From contig JACCLO010000002.1 of assembly GCA_029448655.1 (NCBI GenBank), positions 2,976,001-3,040,000 on the forward strand: a stretch of DNA of 64,000 nt, read 5' to 3'. Origin of the DNA: Wolfiporia cocos. Its lineage: Eukaryota > Basidiomycota > Agaricomycetes > Polyporales > Phaeolaceae. The notes under the pieces are model-generated. The model ran no database searches and had not been told where the DNA came from. It was given only the letters and a program-made list of their open reading frames with translations. The position numbers and the translations under genes are program-made. This document shows, one piece after another, positions 40,657 through 50,957 of the stretch. Position 1 is the stretch's first letter. Every line of letters starts with the position of its first letter.

Positions 40657-42282
40657 TCAGCTTCCGCCTGCCTGCTCTGTCGGCTGCTCGGGTTGCTCCT
40701 CCTCTGCCACTGGGTCTACTGATGGCTGTGGCGTCTGCTCCTCTCCGATTTGGGTAGGTGTCTCCTCCTCTACTGGGGGCGGCCTTTCTGATACATGCGA
40801 GTGCTCCTCGTCTATTGATGGCCGTCTATCGTCGTGGAAGGATGAATGGCTCAGGTCCGCGGCCTCATTGACCACAGGGTCACCAATAACGTATCGGAGA
40901 ACATCGCTGAGCGTGATGATCCCGAGTAAACGGCCCTTCTTGCCTCCCTTTCGCTCTTCCTCCTGTGTAGCTGTCGTTGGTACTTTGCCCGCTATGCCAA
41001 CGTTCAACTTACCTCGCCCTCCACCACCACAAGCCGATGCACTCGCCGCTTCTTGATGAGCTGCATCAGAGTACCTAATGAGTCCGACGCTGTGCAGATG
41101 ACAACGCCAGGGAAATCATTTGATCGTTCATTTAGAGCTGCTTTAATTGTTAGATCTAGTGATGTATAGGCACCAAGCCGAACAAGTGTCTGTAGGGCAT
41201 TAGGGGGATCAGCATCGAAGTAATGGTGTGACAGAACGCCAACTCACGATGACATCAACTGTCTCATACAGGTTTACAACAATACCTTCCTCGTCGATGA
41301 TTGGCACAGCAGATATACCACGTTCGGAGAACATGTGCACAACATCAAAGACGGGTGTAGACATTGTCGCCGTGGAAATGGGATAGAAGGGATCATCTCT
41401 GTGTGCTGAACAATCTTCGTGTGGCGGCGCATCGCCTACGTAGGTCCCTATACCTAATTTGCGAAGAGGCAAGTGAAGCTGCTGTATCTCCTTCGGACAC
41501 TGAGGCACACAGTTAGGGTTAGCGAACTAGCTCGAGTAAAGTATGGACTGACGTTGATAGATATGAACTTGAGCAGACGGTATTGTGTCAGGATTGACAC
41601 AATTACTTCGTGGCCTGTTTCTGTGTCGTTGTCGAGAAGTGGCACACGACGCGCATGGGTTTGTATCAGCAGCTTCGCGGCGTCGTACAGTGAAGCCTGA
41701 GGGTGTTCGCGCAGCATTGGCGGAGTTGCCACTCCGAGGCTCTTCTCAATATCTGAGTTCCAGCCGGTGAATCCCGCAAAAAGAAGAGTACGTAAAAGAA
41801 GCGGCACCTCGTAGGGACTCTAAACGGAAGGTTTCCACCTCCTGTGCAGCACTGTCGTACGATGAGCAGGTGTAGTAGTACTGGATGAGGTGGATGATGT
41901 CCGAAACCGTGAACATCCCAGCAAAGCAGGACCTCTCGCTATTCCACAAAGGTGCTGAAACAACGCCTACAGGGAAGTCGGCATGTGAAGGGCTCCTCAG
42001 GTATACATTCCCTGGCCATCGATATGAACACCCACCATTGGACAGGAGACATTGTAGTGCTTTCCTCACCTCCAGCTTTGAGTCCAGCACAATTAGCCTG
42101 AAGCTGACTGGGAACGAGTCGTACGAAGTGCGCCCCTTGAGTAAATTCCGAATCGCATACAGCGCCGCATCATGCGTCTCGGGGGTGAAAGGCGGCAGAT
42201 GTGATGGTGCGCGGGATCGCTTCGTGGAGCCCCTGCGCCTGACGGCTCTGGAGGGAGGGTTGGGAGTCAAGGTCGAGTTCAT
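40657..42282 (-). CDS. SNF4: SNF4, gamma subunit of Snf1/AMPK
   Basis: Nucleotide-sensing regulatory subunit of the Snf1 kinase, which controls carbon use and energy stress. Four CBS repeats are visible: YAIRNLLKGRTSYDSFPVSF with VVSAPLWNSERSCFAGMFTV and SDIIHLIQYYY (the AMPK-gamma signature); LREHPQASLYDAAKLLIQTH with RRVPLLDNDTETGHEVIVSI and LTQYRLLKFI; MSTPVFDVVHMFSERGISAV with PIIDEEGIVVNLYETVDVI; and ASDSLGTLMQLIKKRRVHRL with GRLLGIITLSDVLRYVIG. Start chosen at MNSTLTPNPPSRAVRRRGST (42282); a further ATG in frame is at 42324. A Pro/Glu-rich tail ends EQAGGS and a stop at 40657. Several short introns, including one with a TTAGGGTTAG word at 41512-41521. Confidence 0.92.
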
Positions 42283-43096
42283 TGTCGCGAGCTCGCAGCC
42301 ATGCAGCGCTGCAGAACCGAGCATCAGTTAGCAGCAGGTCACAGGTCAAAGTCACGACGTCGTTGCGGTGGCTCCCCCGCGCTGACTACTATCAGATGCG
42401 GGGTGCTGTAAACCTTATTTCTTGCAACACTGGAATATCTCGCTTTTGCCTGTTCTAACGATATGAAACGATATGAAACGATCTCAAATGTGCACCAAGC
42501 ATCTCCGGGAATTACACTGAGATAGATTGCACGAATACCGAAGAGATGTGACCCAAAAGCAGCGAAAAGTGTTCATACCCTATTCAAACTCCGCAGGAGA
42601 ATAGACTTGAAGATGTGCAAGGAAGAAGAACACATACATACAGTACAATTCGCTGAGCGGTTACCGATGAGCACCTCAAAGCAAATAAACACTACCCGAT
42701 TTCGAGACAGAAGCAAATTTGGCTGTGCAGGATTGCCTTTGCAACTCTGGTCATATGCGTGCCGAGATTCTCGGCAACACTGTAAAGAGACTCAGACTGC
42801 TTCAAGTGTTATAGAATTGATAACCCCGGTGGGGTTGTTGTCAACTACAGTGCCACACAAGTTAAGCGCAAGAGGCAAGGCAGTTAACGTTGAGGTATGA
42901 GAGGCGGAATTATTTGCAACTGCGGGGATTTGATGGTAAGCACGGAGGCTTCCGAGGCTGAGCCCGGAGCACGCCGGGCCTTCGCCGGGCACACCGCCCA
43001 TGGGCGCATATCGGTTCAGACCGTTCCCCTTCCCACCCAAGACCAGTGCTCTCTCTCTTCCCTCTTACTAACAATCTACTCTCTACTCCCTAGGCC
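42283..43096. other. divergent intergenic SNF4/SSH4
   Basis: About 0.8 kb between the starts of SNF4 and SSH4. A tandem ACGATATGAA repeat (two and a half copies) lies at about 42458-42483. A C/T-rich leader precedes SSH4. No gene recognised. Confidence 0.5.
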
Positions 43097-45106
43097 ATGG
43101 CCAGGGTCGTCCGCTACGCGACCCCCACCCACTCGGTTGCCTGGCGCGACGCGGACGTGCTCGCACCACTCCAGGAGATCCTCAGAGGCTCTGCTCCCGC
43201 GTTCGAGATGCCTGACGAGCAGAGCCCGTCGGGCGGCGGCTCGCGCGATGCGTTCTACATTCTCCTACCGCTTCTCATCGTACTCTCAACATTTCTTTTC
43301 CTCCTTCTCATATTCCTAGTATGCGTCATCCTCCTCCGCAGACGCCGCGGCATCATGTTGCGCGACAACGACGGTCCGATCGACATGAGTCGCGAGGACC
43401 TTGTGGAGGGCGAGGGTGGCTTCGAGGGCGTCGAGTCCCGTTGGCTTGAGACCGTGCCTGAGGTTGAGCGTCGACAGTATATGCGCGCAAAGGGTATGTT
43501 GATCATTGCTTGTGATCTCCGGATGACCTCACTCTTTGACTAATTTGTATCAGAGTATCAGCTACAATACCCGCCAAACTCCATGCCCACCGACATCACG
43601 CTCTCGCAGTTCCTGTCCATACAGGAGAAAGGCGTGTCGGCGTGGTCCTTCGATCCTGATTTTGAAGCGATCAACTCGATGTTGGTCCACGCGCGTACGG
43701 AAATTACCTTCTTGCCAGATCCCTCCTCAGCGACTTCAGTACAGTCGAACCTCCCCCTGCCCAAGCTGAACGAGGTATATTACTGGGAAGTCAAGATGTT
43801 TGATTTGCCTGAAACCACCAACGTTGCGGTTGGTCTGGCGACCAAACCGTATCCCTCGTTCCGGCTTCCCGGCTTGTGCCGTTACTCTGTCGCATACCAC
43901 TCCAACGGCGATAAGTCGCACAACTATCCTTTCACGACAACACCGTGCGGTCTGCCACTCAAGGAGAGCGATGTCCTCGGCGTTGGATACCGCCCGCGTA
44001 CCGGCACGGTGTTCTTCACGAAGAACGGCCGGAAAATGGAAGACGCATTCATCGGGCTCAACAACTGGAACCTATTTCCCACCGTTGGTGCGGATGGTCC
44101 GTGTAGCGTTCACGTCAACTTGGGGCAGTCAGGCTTCGTGTTCATCGAAGCTAATGTGAAGAAGTGGGGCCTGGCACCCAGCGTTGGGACCCTTGCACCC
44201 CCTCCGCCCTACGGAAACGAACGAGGAACTGTGCTACTCGAGGCAGGTGGAGACGTTGTGCGCAGTGGCACCATAACTCCTCAGAGTCCTCCTCCCGGTT
44301 CATCTCGTTCACGGCGTTCACACCGTTCGCGTAGACCTCGGAGCACTCTCTCTACAGCCTCGCCATTAGGTTCATCCCCCGCCCGCAGTCCATTAGCATC
44401 CCCAACTACCCCCGAGACCCCGCCTCCGCCAATCACTCCCATTGAGGAGGAATCCGAGAGCGCGAACGCGGCTCCGTCGTCATCCCGGAGGTACATATCG
44501 CCCACTGACATGCCCTTCCACACACCGCCTAATGCTAATCTGCCTTCTTCGCCGACTATAAGTGCCGAGGCGCGCAGCTCTTCTGCGGCCGACGGTGACG
44601 GTGAATGGCTGACTGACTCTGATTTGTCGCGCTCGCACTCGCCATCTCGCGATGCCACCCGCGCAGGTGCGAATCAGTTCAACCTGCCTCGACCCCAGCC
44701 ATTCACGAGCACTCATGCGCGCACGGGCTCGCGTTCTTCATACGCAGGTTCAGAGCTGGCGATCCACGTGCATCCGCCGCCGGACTCCCCGATGAGCCCT
44801 GAGCCGCCCACCCCTGACCTGCGCGACATCCGCTTGCAAGCGTTAGCTTCTTCGAGCTCTCCTATGGCCGGTTCTGGTTCTCACAGTGCGCGCAGTGCAC
44901 AGACGCCACTTCTAGGCGTGGCGGACCGTGAGCCACCAGCATACTCTCCTCTGGATGCGTATGCATATTCGGAAGGCGTACATATTGACCTCCCCGCCGA
45001 GGTGATTGCTGCCGCGCTGGAGAGGGGTACGATCCCTTCGCACATGATCAATGCCCCGACCTTGTCTCGGTCTGATCGACATCGGAGCCGGAGAGAAAGG
45101 CGATAG
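43097..45106 (+). CDS. SSH4: SSH4/EAR1-like SPRY-domain adaptor for Rsp5
   Basis: Endosomal/vacuolar membrane adaptor that brings cargo to the Rsp5 ubiquitin ligase. Starts MARVVRYATPTHSVAWRDAD at 43097. One TM helix, AFYILLPLLIVLSTFLFLLL, precedes an RRRR stop-transfer. After one intron at 43495 (join KEYQLQYPPNSM) comes the SPRY/B30.2 domain: SIQEKGVSAWSFDPDFEAIN, NEVYYWEVKMFDLPETTNVA, VGLATKPYPSFRLPGLCRYS, SDVLGVGYRPRTGTVFFTKN, IGLNNWNLFPTVGADGPCSV. The C-terminal half is Ser/Pro-rich and carries two PPxY motifs, PPPY (44201-44212) and PPAY (44933-44944), the WW-domain ligands of Rsp5. Ends RSRRERR at 45106. About 650 aa. Confidence 0.9.
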
Positions 45107-45825
45107 GAGCAGCTGCCAGATGTGATTCGGCAGGATCACCGTGGTTAGTTCTGATTTGCTTATTGTATCAATATCGTGTGGCCTGAGATGTGGTACAGGC
45201 AGTGTACATGACATGCAAGCGCATATTGTACTATCTGTTGTGTAGTTTTTTTTGCAGCAATCTCTGTCATATTTGCCATCGTCACTCCCTACGGACGTTC
45301 CATGTTCCATAGACACTCAGGAAGATACACACACGGTTCCATTACACTGTAATCTTTGACCTTGAGCTTGCCGCCGTAAATTCTCTATCAAATATGGTTT
45401 TGCTTGAGACGCAACCTGCCCTGAATACGGTGGTCCGTGCGCGAATGCTATGGGGCATATAAGGAGTCGAGCGACCATCTGTGCACCTCATACTTACCTT
45501 GATGGCACATTCCCCTTCATGTACCCGGGAATATGGGCCATGGGGGTCTCTCATAGCACGGCGACCATGTCCTCAGGGGGAACCTTTGGTTTGTATGGGC
45601 TTCGGCTCATGCACCGTCTCAATATTTTCCTGTCCTGCTTCGGCCCTCGGGCTGGGCAGGCCATTATTTTTGTCGGTCTGAGCTTCTAACCCTAACCCTA
45701 TGGCACACTGTACCTACCATATGTAGGATATTTGTTTCCATTGCAAGCAATTCCACGCTCCGTGTTACAGTCAACTCATTACTTCCTGCTTTCCAACTTT
45801 CACATGCACGTACATTACTCCGACT
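45107..45825. other. intergenic, convergent, with telomere-like repeat
   Basis: Between two converging genes. TAACCCTAACCCTAT at 45687-45701 is two-plus copies of the TTAGGG repeat. No gene recognised. Confidence 0.55.
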
Positions 45826-46284
45826 CTACAGACTTGGGACGGGCTCTTTGGTCAATGTGCGGATAAGTTTGAGACCGTCATCAAACCGCAAAGCGTTGTT
45901 TACGTGGTATCTGGAGTCACCGTCTGGGTTGGTCTTGTCCATAGGGACCGATGGCTGGTCAAGCTCAAGCTTGGGCTCTTCTGAGATAGACTCGTTTGAT
46001 CCCCTCCTCCCTCGCGCGAGCCGTCTTCCAAAGAAGGCGTAAATTGCAAGTCCTATCATCATAATTACCACCGCCAAGATGATGCCGACGACGTTCCGCT
46101 CCGATCCCACCGTGAGTGCGAGGCTGCGCCCGACAATATTGTCCTTGACGCCACCACTGGGGTTCGTAGTGGGGGGACCCGGGCTGATGCCTATGGTAGG
46201 TCCCGGGCCGCACCCGGGATGGTTCATTGGACAGAGTGACTGAGCGTCGCGGCGAACGTGCTCGAGGAATCCGGGCAAGTACAT
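45826..46284 (-). CDS. hypothetical single-TM protein
   Basis: 152 codons, unspliced, from MYLPGFLEHVRRDAQSLCPM at 46284. A Pro/Gly-rich extracellular-looking segment with four Cys or Pro-Gly turns (NHPGCGPGPTIGISPGPPTT) is followed by one TM helix, NVVGIILAVVIMMIGLAIYA, then a basic stop-transfer FFGRRLARGRRG and an acidic cytosolic tail ending KEPVPSL. No signal peptide is obvious in this form; a different frame upstream (46285-46380) could supply an earlier exon. Family not recognised. Confidence 0.55.
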   Translation of the reverse strand: MYLPGFLEHVRRDAQSLCPMNHPGCGPGPTIGISPGPPTTNPSGGVKDNIVGRSLALTVGSERNVVGIILAVVIMMIGLAIYAFFGRRLARGRRGSNESISEEPKLELDQPSVPMDKTNPDGDSRYHVNNALRFDDGLKLIRTLTKEPVPSL

Positions 46285-46549
46285 TGTCGTGAGTGGTGGG
46301 TGAATTACTGGGGCGGCCGACGGACGACTGGCTTGAGAGCGGAACCAGTAGGTGCGCAGTGATACGGGCAGGAACGAACATTGCTGGAAGAGGCTGGCTC
46401 ACAGACGTCGCCTTATGTACTGCACGGCCCAGGCTGACAGTATACATTCGATCTACGTCTACACGTCTGGAATACATTGTTGGTCAAGATCATTACAAGT
46501 TGACCGCTCTCCTGGGACTTCCTCTTGCTTGTATATTATCGTTCCTTAA

Positions 46550-48560
46550 TCACGGCTCGAGACGTTTGGGGTCCCTAGGGAACAATGACGCGCGGCGGAT
46601 GTTGTTCAGCTTGAGGAAGAGCATGAGTACACGCTCGAGACCAATGCCACCTCCACCGTGCGGCGGGCAGCCCATCTTGAACGCGTCAAGGTAGGAGCTC
46701 ATCGAAGCCGGGTCAATGCCCTTTGCGCGCATGCCCTCTGCCAGCAATGCAGGGTCGTGGACACGTTGCGCACCCGAAAGGATTTCCTCGCCTCGCATGA
46801 AGAAGTCATACGAGTTGGAGAGTGTCTGCGGAATGAACATGAGCGCTCAGTGAATAAGACACAATATCCCACATACCGGATCCTCTGGGTCAGGCATGGT
46901 GTAGAAGGGTCGGAGCGCCATAGGGAACTTGTCAATGATGAAATAGTCGGTGTCGTATTTCGCGCGAACGAGACGTCCAAGACGCTTCTCGTTTTCGGTG
47001 CTGCGTGATATATGTCAGACGTATGTTTGACCGACAGGCAACTTTCACCATACTCGATGTCGTCCAACTTTTCCCTCGGCACGCCGTCCTCGACAAGGAG
47101 GTCGACCGCCTCCCTGAAGCTGAGCTTGAGTGTGCCCTCGGGACCATCGCGCCACTTGAACTCGTCCGCAGGGAACTGGCGGCGCACTGCATCGATCTCG
47201 CGCGAATACTTCTGCCTGAGGCTCCGAAACATGTGCAGGAAAAGACCGTCGAGCAGCTCCATCACCTCGTGATAGTGCTCCTCGATTGCCATCTCCAGAT
47301 CGAGACCGATGAACTCGGTCATATGCCGGTGCGTATTGCTGTCCTCCGCACGGAAGACGGGCCCAATCTCGTAGACGCGTTCGAAGTCGGCAGCGATCGC
47401 CATTTGCTTAGCAAGCTGGGGTGACTGGGCCAGGAAAGCATTGCCTACAACCGACGATCAGAGAACATCACGTAAATGAAGAACGAGTAACATACCTTTG
47501 AAGTAGTTGACCTTGAACACTGAAGCGCCAGATTCGGTCGCAGCGGCCTGCAGCTTCGGGCTGTGAATCTCAGTGAAGCCCTGACCCTCGAGGTATTCAC
47601 GGAAGAGGCCACCAATGGCGTGCTGCAGCTTGAACACAGCTTGGTTTGTTTGTGTCTGCGTATATCCGCGTTAATCCGTGCATGTGCAAGCATATTAAAT
47701 CACAAACCCGCAAGTCGATGACACGGTTGTTCAAGCGGGTATCAAGCAACACGCGCTTAAACTGGACCTCCTCATTTGCCTCAATCTCCGCATCCGGGCG
47801 AGTGGCGTCTTCCACGCTGAATGGCAGGACACCCTCAATTCCTGATACCAGGTGGATCTGTACTCCCGAGAGGTTAGACCGCATGATAATCTCCGCTTTG
47901 AGCGCGCATACCTGGGAGATATGGATCTCGACATTACCGATCGTCGCACTCTTGATGATTTCCGGGGCCTTCTTCACGGTACCCTCGACGAGCACGATAC
48001 TCTCCATTGAGAGACCGCCGGCCCACTTGGCCATCTGCTTGCTGACCTTGCCGGGTGCGACGATGAGTAACGCCTGCACTGACTCGGTACGCTGGCGCAA
48101 GTTGAAGAAGACCATCTTGCTACCTTGCATGCGTGATGTCAGCACGCGAGCACGGATGAGGACGGGTGTGCCGTCCATCTCAGGCGTGAGGGTGGCAATC
48201 TGTGTGTGTGTGCGCCGAGGGCGGCTTTGAGATTGGTTGAGCGGAAGCTTGCCATAGAATTCTGTGGCAAAGTCCTGCGAGAGATGTCCAGTCTGATCAC
48301 TATTACAGTGAGGGCACAACTCACCACTTCCGCTGCGGCCTTCTGTGCCTCAAGTTCGGCCTGCTTGGCCGCTTTCTCCGCTGCTTTCTTTGCCTTCTCC
48401 GCCTCCTTTGCGCGCTTCTTCAACTCGCTTTTGCTCGGTTCCTTGGGGGCATCACCGCCCTCTGACCTAAAAGGTGGTCTAGTTTTGAGACCGTGATATA
48501 GACGATGAACACTCACGGGATTGTGGCGGGTGTCTGAGTCGGTTCTGTCGCGTCTGCCAT
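46550..48560 (-). CDS. DPS1: aspartyl-tRNA synthetase, cytosolic
   Basis: Class II aminoacyl-tRNA synthetase charging tRNA-Asp. Starts [15 protein letters not shown] at 48560, then a Lys/Ala-rich helix ([20 protein letters not shown]), the eukaryotic N-terminal RNA-binding extension. The OB-fold follows ([35 protein letters not shown]). Catalytic core: [74 protein letters not shown] (motif 2), and [20 protein letters not shown] (motif 3) ending [18 protein letters not shown], the diagnostic AspRS C-terminus, with the stop at 46550. About 560 aa and eight or so introns. Shares a 326-bp promoter with aspartate aminotransferase. Confidence 0.93.
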
Positions 48561-48886
48561 GATGATACTGTGGTTCTGCAGGCGAGTAAAGCGAAATATA
48601 TAGAACTTGTGCAGGAGTCTCGAGCAGCGTTCGCGAGCAGCTGGACCGCAAAAAGAGTCGAGGCCAGTCAATCGAGTCAATCGATAGGACGCTGATCCAG
48701 GGTTAGGGTTTGATAAGTAGCTTGCCTTTGAAACCCTAGACCCGCGCTAACCCCATAACTAATTCCAGCTCGGCTACGCCGCTCTAGCTCCCCACGCCCG
48801 GAGCGCCCCTCGTCTTTAACAGACCCGGGTCCACCATCTGCTGGCACTGACTCTCTCCCTTTCACGACCATCCACGACACCCAAAA
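48561..48886. promoter_or_regulatory. bidirectional AspRS/AAT promoter with telo-box pair
   Basis: 326 bp between two divergent ATGs. GGTTAGGGTTT (48701-48711) and GAAACCCTAG (48730-48739) form an inverted pair of telo-box-like elements spaced by about 18 bp. GTCAATCGA occurs twice in tandem at 48667-48684. Confidence 0.6.
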
Positions 48887-50486
48887 ATGCAGGCCATCGC
48901 CCGCCCCCTTGCGCGCGCAGCCCCCCAGCAAGTCCGCCGCGCTGCGGCTCTCTCGACGTGGTCGGCGGTCCCCGCTGGTCCCCCGGACCCCATTCTCGGT
49001 GCGTACTCCAAATAGCCAGCGTTCTCTCGCACGGGCACGAATACATGGGATCGTCTCTGGAATCTCTGGCGGCCGTATAACTTCGAAAGGCTATTTGCTG
49101 CTGCGTACTTCGTAACCATAGAGTCCGGCCACAATTCAATGGCTTTAGACTCAGCTGCTCGCGCGGGAATGTGATGTGCTCACGTCCATATATATTTTCT
49201 GACGATGATCTCCTCTAGGCGTGACTGAGGCCTTTAAGGCCGACACGAGCTCGCAGAAAATCAATCTTGGTGTCGGCGCTTACCGCGACGGTAACGGCAA
49301 GCCCTATGTCTTGAGCAGCGTCAAGAAGGCCGAGGAGCTGCTTTCCGCGTCAAATCCCGACAAGGAGTACTTGCCGATCAGCGGTCTCCCCGAGTTCACG
49401 AAGGCGGCAGCGAAGCTCGCATATGGCGACACTGCCCCGCTCAAGAAGAATGCGGTCGCGGTTGTGCAATCGATCTCGGGCACTGGTGCCCTCCGGATTG
49501 GCGGTACATTCCTCGGTCGCTTCTTCCCCCACGCGAAGGCGATCTACATCCCGAACCCCTCGTGGGGCAACCACACTGCTGTCTTCCGCGACTCTGGCCT
49601 GGAGGTCAAGCAGTACCGCTACTTCGACAAGAAGACGGTCGGGCTTGACTTTGCGGGCATGAAGGAGGACATTAAGGTTTGTACACCTGAACTGTCTGAG
49701 CTCGTTCGCTGATCTCACCCGGATTGTAGACAATGCCTGCCAACTCGATTGTGCTATTGCACGCATGTGCGCACAACCCCACGGGTGTGGACCCGACACC
49801 GGAGCAGTGGATCGAGCTGTCAAACCTGATTGCGGAGAAGCAGCTGTTCCCCTTCTTCGATATGGCGTACCAGGGTTTCGCGTCCGGGGACACCGTGCGC
49901 GACGCGTTCGCGCTCCGCCACTTCGTCAGCGCCGGTCACCAAGTAGCGCTCGCACAGTCGTTCGCAAAGAACATGGGTCTGTATGGCGAGCGTGTTGGCG
50001 CGTTCTCGCTCGTCGCTGCGGACGCGGAGGAGAAGGCACGCCTCGAAAGTCAGCTGAAGATCGTCATCCGGCCGATGTACTCGAACCCGCCACTTCACGG
50101 CGCGCGGATCGCAAGCACCATCTTGAACAATGAGAAGCTGTATGCGGATTGGTTGTCCGAGGTCAAGGGAATGGCAGAGCGCATCATCTCTATGCGCGAG
50201 CGTCTGTACGACAACTTGGTTGGCCTGAACACACCGGGAGGGTGGGGTCATATCAAGAGCCAGATTGGCATGTTCAGGTATGTATGGTGCTGCACGTACG
50301 GCGAGCCCGCACTGAGATCCCTTCCACAGCTTCACGGGCTTGACAACGCCTCAGACGCAGAAGTTGGCGGAGAAGGCGCACATCTACATGACGGCAGACG
50401 GCCGTATCTCGATGGCGGGTCTGAACGCGCACAACATCGACTACTTCTCGGAGAGCGTCAGCAAGGCGGTCAAGGGCGAGCTCTAG
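48887..50486 (+). CDS. AAT1: aspartate aminotransferase, mitochondrial
   Basis: PLP enzyme interconverting aspartate + 2-oxoglutarate and oxaloacetate + glutamate; part of the malate-aspartate shuttle. The first exon, [20 protein letters not shown] onward, is a typical Arg/Ala-rich mitochondrial presequence. A long intron (about 49000-49218) leads to [20 protein letters not shown]. Landmarks: [87 protein letters not shown], and the Schiff-base lysine in [20 protein letters not shown] (Lys codon 49967-49969). Ends [10 protein letters not shown] at TAG 50484-50486. Four exons; about 420 aa, normal. The presequence makes it the mitochondrial form. Confidence 0.93.
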
Positions 50487-50957
50487 ACGTTCAGCAGGCC
50501 GGCTAGAGTGGCATAGACCGTCTTGACTCGCGGGCAGATCGATCCAGTAGATGTGATAGACGTCTGTCTCTGCAACTCTACTTCGACTAATGGAACGGGT
50601 TTGCTGTGATTTATTCTGAAATGCTCAATGTTATGAATGTTTCGGTTGACTTGATCACGTCTGCGTGAGGATGCTGTCCTTTGCAGATTGTCGGAGTCCA
50701 AACAATAATTTCGACGGGCCGTGCGTTAATCAGGCAGGTTTGTGGCACGGTGGGATTGTCGCTGGCCGAGATTGGCAGGTATTTAGCTTCGCGGCCGCAC
50801 TGGCCAGCTTCTGTGCCGTCTTACGTCTTGTGCTGAATGACGCCCCCCAGCGGCCAACATTCTGGGATCTGGCATCATCATAAGCATCACGGTCATCCGC
50901 TGTTGGCCGTGTTCCCTCCTCGTCTGTTCACGACCACTTCGACGACCAGCGTAGCGA
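50487..50957. other. intergenic, no gene recognised
   Basis: Between AAT and the large disordered-protein gene. No motif seen; contains the latter's promoter. Confidence 0.5.

Noticed and set aside
42458..42483. Tandem ACGATATGAA repeat as a regulatory array
   Set aside because: Only two and a half copies; too short to claim a function.
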